Of a stretch of DNA of 64,000 bases, positions 45,561-55,398 are shown in pieces. A program made the position numbers and the translations under genes. The DNA is from an uncultured Alphaproteobacteria bacterium (lineage in GTDB: Bacteria > Pseudomonadota > Alphaproteobacteria > HIMB59). The stretch lies in assembly GCA_902555695.1 (NCBI GenBank), contig CACDTV010000004.1:57438-121437 (forward strand). Reading direction: 5' to 3'. Under the pieces are notes generated by a model. That model was given only the letters and a program-made list of their open reading frames with translations, was not told where the DNA came from and ran no database searches. Position 1 is the first letter of the stretch; every line of letters starts with the position of its first letter.

Positions 45561-46371
45561 TTAAAAAATTATACTGCTCTAAATTCTCATAAAATATTTT
45601 TATATTACCTTTACCTTTTTTATTGTAAGTAATTTTTGCTTTAAAACCAATTGTATCACTTAGAGACCTTTCTTCTTGCATCAAATTTGGATCGTGGACA
45701 TTGGTTTTACTTTTATTTTTTTCTAAATCTCTGACAGATGTTTTTCCAGAAGCGATCTGTTTCAAAGTATATTCATCGAAGTCATTAGGTTTTTTGCCTA
45801 TCAGCGCCCTTGCATGCCCCATAGATATTTTACCGTTATTTAATAATTCAAAAAAGAAACTATCTAAATCTAATATTCTTAGTAAGTTTGTTATATGCGA
45901 TCTGCTCTTACCAACTATGTTAGACAAAATTTCATGTGTATAACCATTCTTTTCAATTAAACGTTGGTATGCTTTTGCCTCTTCTGTTACTTTCAAATCT
46001 TCCCTTTGGATATTCTCAATTAAAGAAATTTCATCTTTATCCAGATCCTCTGGTAATATTAAAGCTGGAAGTATTTTAAGTTCAGCATTTTGAGCAGCTC
46101 TCCACCTTCTTTCTCCAGCAACTAGAACGAAATTATCTTTGTCTTTTTTTGTAACAATTAATGGTTGAATTAAACCATTTTTTCTTATTGATTGTGCTAA
46201 TTCTTCGATCTTTTCCTTGTCAAATTGCTTTCTTGGCTGAGTTTCATCTCTAAATATCTTTTCGATAGGTATTAACAATAGACCATTATCCTCTGGTGTT
46301 TGATTTTGAATTATTCCTTTATTCCCCAACAAAGACGATAGGCCTTTACCTAATTTTTTATTAACTACCAT
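45541..46371 (-). CDS. parB: Chromosome partitioning protein ParB
   Basis: 276 residues. Starts NKKLGKGLSSLLG, the alphaproteobacterial form. The CTP-binding/N-terminal domain has GERRWRAAQNAEL and ENIQREDLKVTEEAKAYQRL; the HTH has YTHEILSNIVGKSRSHITNLLRIL and GKISMGHARALIG. Spreads from parS and, with ParA, segregates the origin. Overlaps parA by 11 bp. Its target parS is at 49560-49575. Confidence 0.97.
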   Translation of the reverse strand: MVVNKKLGKGLSSLLGNKGIIQNQTPEDNGLLLIPIEKIFRDETQPRKQFDKEKIEELAQSIRKNGLIQPLIVTKKDKDNFVLVAGERRWRAAQNAELKILPALILPEDLDKDEISLIENIQREDLKVTEEAKAYQRLIEKNGYTHEILSNIVGKSRSHITNLLRILDLDSFFFELLNNGKISMGHARALIGKKPNDFDEYTLKQIASGKTSVRDLEKNKSKTNVHDPNLMQEERSLSDTIGFKAKITYNKKGKGNIKIFYENLEQYNFLINKLKN

Positions 46372-47125
46372 TCACTTTACTCCTCTCTAAAAATTCTTTT
46401 GCTAAAGCTATGTATGCCTGTGATCCGCTACACTTTAAATCATACACAATAGCAGGAAGCCCATGACTTGGCGCTTCGGAAAGTGTTACATTTCTTGGTA
46501 CATTAAATTTATATACGGTTGTATCAAAATACTCTCTAGCTTCTTTTTCAATTAGTGATGATAAAGAATTTCTTTTGTCATACATGGTTAAAACTATGCC
46601 GTTTAATTTAAGATTTATATTTAAATTTGTTTTTACTAATTCAATTGTTTTAATTAGTTTAGATAGTCCCTCTAAAGCGAAAAATTCACATTGTACTGGT
46701 ATTAATACTTCGCCACTAGCTGTTAAAGAACTCACTGTCAATAAACCTAGTGTTGGTGGTGTATCGATAAAAATATATTCAAAATTATCTTTAATTTTAT
46801 TTATGTAATTTTTTAATAGAAAGTTTCTATTTTCGTCGTCAGCTAACTCATACTCTGCTGCTGCAAGATCTTCACATGCAGAAATAACATTTAGATTTGG
46901 GATTTGGGATTTTTGTATTGTATCTTCAATATTTATATCATTACTAAAGACTCTGTAGATTGATAATTTTGCATTGTATGCACCAAATGACATTGATGAG
47001 TTATATTGCGGGTCCATATCAATCACTAAAACTTTTTTATCTATGGATGCTAATGCTGTTGCTAAGTTAACAACAGTTGTTGTTTTACCAACGCCTCCTT
47101 TTTGATTAGCAATAGTAATAATCAT
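46361..47125 (-). CDS. parA: Chromosome partitioning ATPase ParA
   Basis: 254 residues, normal length. Deviant Walker A IANQKGGVGKTTTVVNLA, VLVIDMDPQYNSSM, Walker B YIFIDTPPTLGLLTVSSLTA and LPVQCEFFALEGLSKL are all present. ParA-type ATPase forming the nucleoid gradient that moves ParB/parS. Overlaps rsmG by 4 bp and parB by 11 bp in the mnmE-mnmG-rsmG-parA-parB operon. Confidence 0.98.
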   Translation of the reverse strand: MIITIANQKGGVGKTTTVVNLATALASIDKKVLVIDMDPQYNSSMSFGAYNAKLSIYRVFSNDINIEDTIQKSQIPNLNVISACEDLAAAEYELADDENRNFLLKNYINKIKDNFEYIFIDTPPTLGLLTVSSLTASGEVLIPVQCEFFALEGLSKLIKTIELVKTNLNINLKLNGIVLTMYDKRNSLSSLIEKEAREYFDTTVYKFNVPRNVTLSEAPSHGLPAIVYDLKCSGSQAYIALAKEFLERSKVNGS

Positions 47126-47727
47126 TTTGGAGTCATAATTATTATTTTTGATTCACTTGAAGTGATACTTTGATGTGTTTCCCAAAAATACCTTTGTGGA
47201 TTAATTGTTTCAAGCTCTGTTAGATAGGTTTTTCCTTTAAGCAATATAAATTTTGTTTGTTTGTTAATTATTTTTTTGGTCATAAATATAATTTTTTCAA
47301 TGGAAGCAAAGGCGCGTGCTGTTACACAATCAATGGTAAGGTTTGATATATCTGATATAGATTTATTATGTACAACATAGTTTAGCCCTAATCGTAATTT
47401 GCAATATTCTAAAAAAAACGATTTTTTGGGTGATTTTTCAACTAAATGAACGTTTTTAAAGCCTATAATAGACAAAATAATACCTGGTAGTCCGGCACCT
47501 GTTCCAATATCCATTACAGACTTTTCATGCTGAGGTAAATATTTGACTATCTGTAAACAATCCAGAAGATGTCTTTCGTCTAAATCGATTATTGTGCTTT
47601 TGCCTATCAAGTTCATGTTCTCATTTTCTTTAATTAATATTTTTTTATATTCAGATAGTTTAGTTAAAATTAATTTTCCATCATCAAAATTATCATCACA
47701 AAACTTTACTAGCTTATCGTTAAGCAA
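47122..47727 (-). CDS. rsmG: 16S rRNA m7G527 methyltransferase
   Basis: 201 residues. SAM-binding motif VMDIGTGAGLPGIILSI, preceded by the NLIGKSTIIDLDERHLLDCL region typical of RsmG, then LVEKSPKKSFFLEYC and DCVTARAFASIEKII. Methylates G527 of 16S rRNA. Overlaps mnmG by 8 bp and parA by 4 bp. Confidence 0.97.
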   Translation of the reverse strand: MLNDKLVKFCDDNFDDGKLILTKLSEYKKILIKENENMNLIGKSTIIDLDERHLLDCLQIVKYLPQHEKSVMDIGTGAGLPGIILSIIGFKNVHLVEKSPKKSFFLEYCKLRLGLNYVVHNKSISDISNLTIDCVTARAFASIEKIIFMTKKIINKQTKFILLKGKTYLTELETINPQRYFWETHQSITSSESKIIIMTPK

Positions 47728-49576
47728 CTTTTGTTCTCTTAACTTTTTTGTGTTTGACTATTTGAAAGAGTGCACTAGGTGTAACGCCTGAAATTTTACT
47801 AGCGTCATATAAGTTTTCGGGTTTATGTTTGTTCAATTTTTCCAAAATTTCTTTAGATAAAGAAGGGATCTTATTAAAATCCATATTCGTCAACTTCATA
47901 TTCTTATTCTTATTTAACTGATCAAACGATTTTTTTTCTCTCTCATAAAAAACATCATACTTTGAGTCGAAATATATTTTAGTTAATAATTTTTGGTTAA
48001 TTTTTAGATTAAAAAATTTTTTAAATTTATCTGGATGAGGGTTTAAAAATTTTAAAATTTCAAATCCATTTCTTACCTTACCATCTTTTTTTACTTTGAT
48101 ATTATTTTTCATCAAATCGTTAGGTGAATATTTGAGTAATTTTAATCTATTTAATATTTTCTCCTCATCTTTTATATTTTTTGAAATCAAAGAATATTCA
48201 ATTTTGTTAAAAGTTTTAGAGTTTATAATTGTTGAAAACCTTTCGTAAGAATTATCAGTTCTAAGTTTTAATCTATTTTCTGCTCTTGATGTAAACATTC
48301 GATACGGTTCTGTAACACCTAGTTTCGTTAAATCATCTACTAAAACCCCTATATAACTATTATCTCTATCAAAAACTTTGTTGTTAAATTTTATTTTTTT
48401 AATTTTTATAGCAGCATGAATAGCTGCGTATATACCCTGCCCTGCTGCTTCTTCATATCCTGTCGTTCCGTTTATTTGTCCTGCTAAAAAAAAGTTTTCT
48501 ATTTTTTTGGTTTCAAAATTGTTTTTTAATTCTCTAGGATCAACAGAGTCATATTCCACGGCATATCCAAATTGATTTACTTCACATTTTTCTAAACCTT
48601 TTATAGATCTTAAAAATTTAAGTTGGGTTTTTTTGTCTAAAGAATTTGATATACCATTTGGATAAACAAGGTCAGAGTTTAATCCCTCTGGTTCTAAAAA
48701 AATATTATGACCGTTTCTATCTCCAAACTTTGTTATTTTATCTTCAATTGAAGGACAGTACCTTACACCTTGAGATTTAATTATTCCTGAGTACATAGCT
48801 GACTTGTCAAGATTATCTCTGATTATTTTATGAGTCTTATTATTCGTTTTGGTAATGAAACAATTAATTTTTTTGTTCGTATTTTGTTTTGTAAAATATG
48901 ATAAAAAAATACCATTATTTTCAGATATCTGAGGTTCTAAAACATCATAATTAATTGATTGTGCATAAATTCTAGGAGGTGTTCCTGTTTTCAGCCTCAT
49001 TGTTTTAAAATTCTTATTAATAAACTTTGCGAGAGCTTTTGAAGAGCTATTTCCTATTCTTCCTGCCTCTTGCGACTCATTACCAAAATAAATTTTTCCA
49101 TTAAGAAAGGTTCCTGTAGTAAGAATAACCACCTTTGATTTTATTTTTCCAATATTTGATAGCTCAACACCTATAATTTTATTGTTTTTTTCTAATATAT
49201 CAGTTGCTTCATCTTCAATAAGGTTGATTTTAGAAGATTTAATAAATTTTTTCATATTTTGAGAGTATAAATCTCTATCAATTTGTGCTCTTACACCCCA
49301 TACTGCTGGCCCTTTGGAGAGATTTAGCACTCTATAATGTATAGCTGATTTATCACCAATTTTACACATTACACCTCCTAAAATATCAACTTCACTAGCT
49401 ATATGTGTCTTACCAACCCCTCCAATGCTAGGATTGCATGATAACTTGCCCAAATCTGAGTAATTTTTAGTTATAAGTGCGGTTTTAAGTCCATATTTGT
49501 AAGAAATATTGGCTGCTTCTATTCCAGCATGACCAGCGCCTATAACTATAACATCATAATGTTCCACGTGAAACAA
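47720..49576 (-). CDS. mnmG: tRNA uridine-5-carboxymethylaminomethyl enzyme MnmG
   Basis: 618 residues. FAD fold at the start (YDVIVIGAGHAGIEAANI), SCNPSIGGVGKTHI, VLTTGTFLNGKI, RLKTGTPPRI and AGQINGTTGYEEAAGQG. Works with MnmE on wobble uridines. The TTG start at 49576 lies in the parS site, so the N-terminus reads MFHVEH, as in many alphaproteobacteria. One base separates it from mnmE. Confidence 0.98.
   Translation of the reverse strand: MFHVEHYDVIVIGAGHAGIEAANISYKYGLKTALITKNYSDLGKLSCNPSIGGVGKTHIASEVDILGGVMCKIGDKSAIHYRVLNLSKGPAVWGVRAQIDRDLYSQNMKKFIKSSKINLIEDEATDILEKNNKIIGVELSNIGKIKSKVVILTTGTFLNGKIYFGNESQEAGRIGNSSSKALAKFINKNFKTMRLKTGTPPRIYAQSINYDVLEPQISENNGIFLSYFTKQNTNKKINCFITKTNNKTHKIIRDNLDKSAMYSGIIKSQGVRYCPSIEDKITKFGDRNGHNIFLEPEGLNSDLVYPNGISNSLDKKTQLKFLRSIKGLEKCEVNQFGYAVEYDSVDPRELKNNFETKKIENFFLAGQINGTTGYEEAAGQGIYAAIHAAIKIKKIKFNNKVFDRDNSYIGVLVDDLTKLGVTEPYRMFTSRAENRLKLRTDNSYERFSTIINSKTFNKIEYSLISKNIKDEEKILNRLKLLKYSPNDLMKNNIKVKKDGKVRNGFEILKFLNPHPDKFKKFFNLKINQKLLTKIYFDSKYDVFYEREKKSFDQLNKNKNMKLTNMDFNKIPSLSKEILEKLNKHKPENLYDASKISGVTPSALFQIVKHKKVKRTKVA
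49560..49575. other. parS: parS centromere site
   Basis: TGTTCCACGTGAAACA matches the ParB-binding consensus TGTTNCACGTGAAACA. It overlaps the mnmG start codon and lies about 3-4 kb from parAB and about 6 kb from the origin candidate at 55.4 kb. I saw no second perfect copy in the window. Confidence 0.95.
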
Positions 49577-49577
49577 T

Positions 49578-50903
49578 CTACTTTCCTATGCAAAATTTGC
49601 TAAAAACTCTATCGTAAACATCTTCGTTATTAATATAACCAAATTCAAAAGAAAAATCATCTAATATATTTCTCATTAGATGGGCTATGATCAAAATATC
49701 CTTTTCCTTAGCAATATCATTTTCATATTCTAAGATTCTTGCCAAAAAGTCTAATTCTTCTAAATTAAGATCGGTCATTTTATGCTTGTTTTTTACATAT
49801 TTTCTATGAATCGATGATAATTTTAATTTCTGGTATATTTTGTCTCTCTCTATACTATGATTTATTTTAATATTATCTGATTTATATTTATAAATATCAG
49901 ATTTTGTCTCAATTAAACTATAATTCTTATGTATCATGAAATCCTTCAAAAGTGTTGATATATCTGATTTTTTTGTATTTTGATCGATTAGAACAAAAAA
50001 GTGGTCTATTTCCCTTGATATTTTTTGTGCTTTTTTATAGCCATATCTCTCTATTTTACCTTGTTTTGATCTTTGACCCGCTGTATCGAAGATTTCAAAG
50101 CGATTACTATTAATTATAAATTCATTTGAAAGAATATCTCTAGTGGTGCCCTTAATATTTGTGACAATTGCTCTATCTTTATCGATAATTTTATTAAATA
50201 GAGTTGATTTACCAACATTTACCGGGCCTACCAACATAATTCTACAAATATTATTTTGTTCTATATTTGTTCTATTTTTGTGTAATAAATTATTACAGCT
50301 AGTAAAAAATATCCTTATCTTTTTCTTTATTTTATTAAAATTAAAATCCTCATCATCAACGAAGTCAATGGAAGCAGTAATTTCTGAGAATAAATTTATA
50401 ACTTCTTCTCTTAGAGGAGCAAGACCGCTGACCATATCCCCCTCAAAAAGAAGTTTTTTATCGTACTCTAAACCCGAAAAACTCTCGTTAGAAATTATTC
50501 CATTAATTGCCTTAGCTTGTTTGAGAGAATTCTTGCTATTTAGAACAGATCTGTAAGAAAACTCTCCATTTTTTGCTAACCGTAAACCTGGGACTTTTAG
50601 GTTCTTTAATAACTGCTCAAACTGACTCGCTATCAGCGGTGAACCATGTAAAAAAATTTCACAGACATCCTCTCCAGTAAAAGATTTGGGAGATTTAAAA
50701 TATACTACACTACACTCATCCAATATGGTTTCATCTTGTTGGTAAATTTTAACAATTCGGATTAAAGAGTGATCTTTAGAAAAATTTTTTTTGGTGATTT
50801 TCTTTAAAATATTCAAAACATCATCACCTGAAATTCTATAACCAATAACTGGAGCTTTCACCAAGGGGGTAAAGTTTGAATATATTGTTCCAGACTTAAA
50901 CAA
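49578..50903 (-). CDS. mnmE: tRNA modification GTPase MnmE
   Basis: 441 residues. N-terminal folate-binding domain (GTIYSNFTPLVKAPVIGYRISG, DVCEIFLHGSP), inserted G domain with G1 GPVNVGKSTLFN, G2 TNIKGTTRD, G3 DTAGQR (usually DTAGIR) and a weak G4 in ETKSD; the C-terminus ends in the catalytic CIGK. First gene of the operon with mnmG, rsmG, parA and parB. Divergent from the GDPD gene with a 66-bp gap. Confidence 0.97.
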   Translation of the reverse strand: MFKSGTIYSNFTPLVKAPVIGYRISGDDVLNILKKITKKNFSKDHSLIRIVKIYQQDETILDECSVVYFKSPKSFTGEDVCEIFLHGSPLIASQFEQLLKNLKVPGLRLAKNGEFSYRSVLNSKNSLKQAKAINGIISNESFSGLEYDKKLLFEGDMVSGLAPLREEVINLFSEITASIDFVDDEDFNFNKIKKKIRIFFTSCNNLLHKNRTNIEQNNICRIMLVGPVNVGKSTLFNKIIDKDRAIVTNIKGTTRDILSNEFIINSNRFEIFDTAGQRSKQGKIERYGYKKAQKISREIDHFFVLIDQNTKKSDISTLLKDFMIHKNYSLIETKSDIYKYKSDNIKINHSIERDKIYQKLKLSSIHRKYVKNKHKMTDLNLEELDFLARILEYENDIAKEKDILIIAHLMRNILDDFSFEFGYINNEDVYDRVFSKFCIGK

Positions 50904-50969
50904 AACTTGGTTATTATAAATTTATAATTATTCTAGTCCACCTATGAAAAGAACAAAAAGCATAATCAA

Positions 50970-51881
50970 TTGATATTAACTAAACCAAATCACATTAAAA
51001 TTTATGGTCATAGAGGGGCTAGGGGAGACCTACCAGAAAATACTTTGGAAAGTTTTAGGTATTTATTTGAAAATAAAATTACCGCTTACGAAACAGATAT
51101 CTTACTTACCAAGGACTTAATTCCGGTCGTTTATCATGATTTTAGATTAAATCCAGCCCTTACAAAAGATGCTCAAGGTAATTGGATCGAAGATAATGAT
51201 ATTAAAATTTTCGATTTAACTTATGAAGAATTGTCTGAATTTAAAATTGGAGAAATTAATAAAAAATCTAAATACGGAAGGAGATTTAATAATCAAAAAA
51301 GTTTAGGGGAAATAAAAATCCCTAAATTATCTGATCTACTTGAATTAACATCGAATTATATTTCAGATGATTTGATAATTAATTTAGAGATTAAATCAAC
51401 ACCTGTTGAAGACAACTTAACACCCCCTCCGAATGTAATGGCAAGATTAATAATTGATGAGGTTAATAAAACAGAATTAAAAGATAAAATAATCTACTCG
51501 TCTTTTGATTGGAGAATTTTAAGAGAAATAAAAAATTTAGACTCCAAAGTCTCAAGAGCTTATTTAACATCTGAGCATAAAGGAAAAATATATGATAAAT
51601 CACCTTGGTTGGACTTCATGCCGTTATACGATAGCGATAGCAGAGAGTTACCCAGGCTTATCAAAACATTAGGCGGGGAGGCGTGGCATCCTAAACGTAA
51701 AGATATAGATAAAGGCGTGGTTAGAATTTCTCATGAGGAAGGACTTCCTATGAACGTTTGGACTGTTAATGAAAAATATGAGATGTTGAGAATGATAGAA
51801 TACGGTGTTGATGGAATTATTACAGATTATCCTTTGAGGTTAAAAGAGCTATGTATGAAAGAAGGTGTGAATTGGTTTTAA
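50970..51881 (+). CDS. Glycerophosphodiester phosphodiesterase family protein
   Basis: 303 residues from TTG 50970; the ATG at 50944 stops at once in its own frame. The GDPD signature is complete: IYGHRGARGDLPENTLESF, YETDILLTKDLIPVVYHD, LIINLEIKS and VWTVNEKYEMLRMIEYGVDGIITDYP. Hydrolyses glycerophosphodiesters to glycerol-3-phosphate and an alcohol. There is no signal peptide, so probably cytoplasmic. Together with the next gene it interrupts the usual mnmE-rho neighbourhood, on the opposite strand. Confidence 0.93.
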   Translation: MILTKPNHIKIYGHRGARGDLPENTLESFRYLFENKITAYETDILLTKDLIPVVYHDFRLNPALTKDAQGNWIEDNDIKIFDLTYEELSEFKIGEINKKSKYGRRFNNQKSLGEIKIPKLSDLLELTSNYISDDLIINLEIKSTPVEDNLTPPPNVMARLIIDEVNKTELKDKIIYSSFDWRILREIKNLDSKVSRAYLTSEHKGKIYDKSPWLDFMPLYDSDSRELPRLIKTLGGEAWHPKRKDIDKGVVRISHEEGLPMNVWTVNEKYEMLRMIEYGVDGIITDYPLRLKELCMKEGVNWF

Positions 51882-51984
51882 TTTTTGAAATTATATTATT
51901 TATGAATTGTAAAGATATGACGAAGAAAATAAATTGGACAACAAAATAGTTAATAGAAAGTTAATTTATTTTTTATAAAAATTG

Positions 51985-54138
51985 ATGAAAATAATATTAA
52001 TCTTATTATTCCTACTTCCCTGCATTTCTAATGGATTGACTTTTAAAGACGGTGAAGAAGTGGATAATTCTCAGTCTAATAAAACATCTCAAAATTCAAC
52101 TAATATAGAAACCTTGAAAAGTGAAAATAAATCATTCAAGCCATTTGAATGTAGTAAATTAGATACTGAACACTTAAGAATAAACAATCTTAATAATTGC
52201 CTAATTGTTCAAGAACTTTCTAATAAATACGAGGTGAAATCACAGGATTTTGATACCAACACGTGGAACAGTCCACTTCTTTTAAGATATATTGATATTA
52301 AAGGCGAAGTAAAAATTTTAGCTCATACTTGGAATAATGTAGTTGAGTGGGGGCAAAGCTCAAACAAACAACCATTTTCACATTTAGCAATTATAGATAT
52401 CCCGAACCTAAGCATGATTTTCGAAAAAAAAATAAATCAGATAGACTCTTACCACTATACTCTTCCATTAACAGCACGGAGAGTTGACACAATTGATACA
52501 GATAATGATGGTAACAAAGAAATAATTTATTTATCTAACAAAGAAGATGGCAGAAATAGAAATAGTAGCTGGAAAGACGTTAACTACATATTTGACTTAA
52601 ATGACAATAGCTTAAGTAAATTTGGGTCTTCCCATTTTTCTCATGACTTAATGTACACTGACTTTAATAATGACGGATTTCTTGAAGTGATTGATTATTT
52701 CTACGATCCAGGTGGGCAGATTGAGATTTGTGATTTAAAAAATAGTAGATGCACAAAAGCTAAAAATTCAAATCAATTTATCGAAATTGGCTTTAATCAT
52801 ATTTTGCCATCAAAAGATGGGGCAATTATTTTTGGTGGATGTCCAAATTTAGGTGATACATCATTTTGTTGGTCAAAAATCAATTACAAAAATAATAAAA
52901 TTAGTTTTCAAAAACTTGATAGTTATGAACTAAAGCCTAAGCCTCAGGATGAGGCTCAATTCTTAATATGGACAGGGGATGTTACTAAAAAGCCTGGTTA
53001 CTGGGTTAAGGGTTCAGATAAAAAAGAATTTAAACAGGCAGATAGAGCATGGATGTCTACCACAATAGATTTTAATGATGATGGTTTTATGGATAGTATT
53101 GGTATTGAAAAAGAGGTTGTCTGTAAAAGAAAAGACTCGACTAAGCCTTTTAACCGAAGTGGTGGTGATTGCAAAGAGGAAGCATTCTTATATATTTTTG
53201 AGAATAAGGATAATAGTAATTTCGAGAAACATCAAATTATTCCAACAACAATTAACGATGCATTTAGAATAGAGAAAGCTGATATAAACAAAGATGGAAC
53301 GGTTGATTTGTATGGATTTAGAGAAGGTTATTTTAATCCATGGAGTGTTTGTAGTAGACCACAATTAAATTCAATTTACTTAAATAAAAATAATGAGTAT
53401 TTTGTTCATGCTTCAAGTAAATTAATTGAAGAAAATTTTGGTCTTTATGGTTGCGAAAGAGCTTCCAGTTTTTTTGAGAAAGACGGACAATACTACCGTT
53501 TATTTTTGACAACCCCTAATGAAAAGGCTGATGTCGCTTATGTTGGCATAGAAAATTATACAGGTAAATTTTTATCTAATAAAACAGATATCGTAAATAT
53601 TAAACGGCAAGATACTAACAATAAAGTAAATGATGAAAAAAATATTTCTGAGGAATTTTTATCAATAGTTAGTATTTTAAATAATGTTAATCCATTAAAT
53701 AAAACAGGGGTTAATTCATTTAAACCCATGTTAAAGCCAGTTTATTTTAACTCACTTGGTATTAATTTAACAGGGGCGAAGCTAATTACTTTTGAGAAAG
53801 ATTATGTAATGTATGAAGGATTATTCAATTATAAAGAGATTGAATTTTCCATAACACTTTGTGCACAATACTGGGAAGAACATAAGTTTCTTGGTAATCT
53901 TGTTGGTTTTAATTATGCGAATGGTTTTGGTAATATCGAAAAGTTAAAAAAATATGGAATAGGTTGGTGTGGAAATACGATTGGCTTTGTTGGGCATTGG
54001 GATGGAGATGAAACAATAAAAACTGAAACTGAATTATTCCCTTTTTTAAAGGAAATAGAAAAAAACTGGCCTAAAATATTAAGGAATTTCTCGATATTAG
54101 ACGAAAGTCAAAATAAAATCGTAAAGGGTTGGAAATAA
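51985..54138 (+). CDS. Secreted FG-GAP/VCBS-like repeat protein
   Basis: 717 residues from ATG 51985 (a TTG just before is in frame). Signal peptide KIILILLFLLPCISNG. The body holds at least four calcium-loop motifs of the FG-GAP/VCBS propeller type: DTDNDGNKEIIYL, DFNNDGFLEVIDY, DFNDDGFMDSIGI and DINKDGTVDLYGF, spaced as in integrin-like propellers. The last 180 residues form a separate region (LKPVYFNSLGINLTGAKLI, GWCGNTIGFVGHWDGDE). Probably an exported, calcium-binding surface or periplasmic protein. Convergent to rho with a 2-bp gap. Confidence 0.75.
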   Translation: MKIILILLFLLPCISNGLTFKDGEEVDNSQSNKTSQNSTNIETLKSENKSFKPFECSKLDTEHLRINNLNNCLIVQELSNKYEVKSQDFDTNTWNSPLLLRYIDIKGEVKILAHTWNNVVEWGQSSNKQPFSHLAIIDIPNLSMIFEKKINQIDSYHYTLPLTARRVDTIDTDNDGNKEIIYLSNKEDGRNRNSSWKDVNYIFDLNDNSLSKFGSSHFSHDLMYTDFNNDGFLEVIDYFYDPGGQIEICDLKNSRCTKAKNSNQFIEIGFNHILPSKDGAIIFGGCPNLGDTSFCWSKINYKNNKISFQKLDSYELKPKPQDEAQFLIWTGDVTKKPGYWVKGSDKKEFKQADRAWMSTTIDFNDDGFMDSIGIEKEVVCKRKDSTKPFNRSGGDCKEEAFLYIFENKDNSNFEKHQIIPTTINDAFRIEKADINKDGTVDLYGFREGYFNPWSVCSRPQLNSIYLNKNNEYFVHASSKLIEENFGLYGCERASSFFEKDGQYYRLFLTTPNEKADVAYVGIENYTGKFLSNKTDIVNIKRQDTNNKVNDEKNISEEFLSIVSILNNVNPLNKTGVNSFKPMLKPVYFNSLGINLTGAKLITFEKDYVMYEGLFNYKEIEFSITLCAQYWEEHKFLGNLVGFNYANGFGNIEKLKKYGIGWCGNTIGFVGHWDGDETIKTETELFPFLKEIEKNWPKILRNFSILDESQNKIVKGWK

Positions 54139-54140
54139 AA

Positions 54141-55398
54141 CTACTGATTCATACTGCTGAAAAACTCTTCATTAGTTTTACAGTCTTTCATCTTATCTAG
54201 AAGGAATTCCATGGCATCTACAGTGCCCATAGAGGATAGAATTTTCCTTAAAATAAAGACTTTTTGGAGATCCCCAGCATCTAAGAGTAAATCTTCTTTT
54301 CTGGTGCCTGACTTTTGAACATCAATTGCAGGATATGTTCTCTTATCAGATAATTTTCTGTCGAGGACAATTTCTGAATTACCAGTTCCTTTGAATTCTT
54401 CAAAGATAACCTCATCCATTCTACTACCTGTTTCTATTAAAGCAGTAGCAATAATAGTTAACGAACCCCCTTCTTCTATATTTCTAGCTGCACCAAAAAA
54501 TCTTTTTGGTCTTTGAAGTGCATTTGCATCTACACCACCTGTTAAAACTTTACCACTTGATGGCACAACAGTGTTATATGCTCTACCTAATCTAGTAATA
54601 GAGTCTAGAAGAATTACTACGTCGTATTTATTCTCAGCTAATCTTTTAGCTTTTTCGATAACCATTTCTGCGACTTGAACGTGTCTTGCAGCTGGCTCAT
54701 CAAATGTTGAACTAATTACTTCACCTTTAACAGACCGTTGCATATCTGTGACTTCCTCTGGTCTTTCGTCTATTAATAGAACCATTAGATAGACATCAGG
54801 AAAATTTTCTGCAATTGATTTTGCAATTTTTTGTAAAATTACCGTTTTACCTGATCTTGGTGGTGCAACAATTAAAGATCTTTGACCAGCACCAACTGGT
54901 GCAATAATGTCTATAATTCTAGATGATAAATCTGTGTCTGGTTTTTCTGTTTCTAGATTAAATTTTTTCTCTGGATAAAGGGGGGTTAAGTTATCAAAGT
55001 TTGTTTTGAATTTATTATTTTTAGCTATTTCTATAAAATTTACTTTGTTTGTCTCTACTAACGCAAAATATCTTTCTCCATCTTTAGGAGGGCGAATTGG
55101 TCCTTCAAGGGTATCGCCTTTTCTAAGACCATATTTCTTTATTTGATTTGGACTGACATATATGTCGTCTGGTCCTGGGAGGTAATTAGAATTTGCAGAT
55201 CTTAAAAATCCAAAACCATCTTGCATCGTTTCTAATACACCTTCGCCTATTATTTCTTCATTTTTTTTCTGCGAATTTCTTCAAAACAGAAAAATATATA
55301 TCTTGCTTCTTTAAACCTGAGGCATTTTCTATCCCTAAAGACTCAGCATAGTCTAATAGTTCTTGAGGTTTTTTATCTTTCAGTTCGTTTAGATGCAT
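54141..55398 (-). CDS. rho: Transcription termination factor Rho, apparent frameshift in an 8-A run
   Basis: The main frame (to 55226) gives the RNA-binding [28 protein letters not shown] and the ATPase with Walker [29 protein letters not shown] and the R-loop region [15 protein letters not shown]. It lacks the N-terminal helical domain. That domain ([20 protein letters not shown], starting at ATG 55398) lies upstream in another frame. The two join across eight A (sense strand; plus-strand T run 55261-55268): removing one A reads GCA-GAA-AAA-AAT-GAA-GAA and gives a 418-residue Rho of normal length. Sequencing error, transcriptional slippage or real mutation are all possible. Confidence 0.88.

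Noticed and set aside
52255..52270. Second parS-like site (CACGTGGAACA half)
   Set aside because: Only 11 of 16 positions match and one arm is lost; it is inside coding sequence.
55261..55268. Rho simply starting at the internal ATG giving 361 residues
   Set aside because: The upstream DNA encodes the conserved Rho N-terminal helical domain in another frame and the corrected length matches the family, so a frameshift is the better reading.
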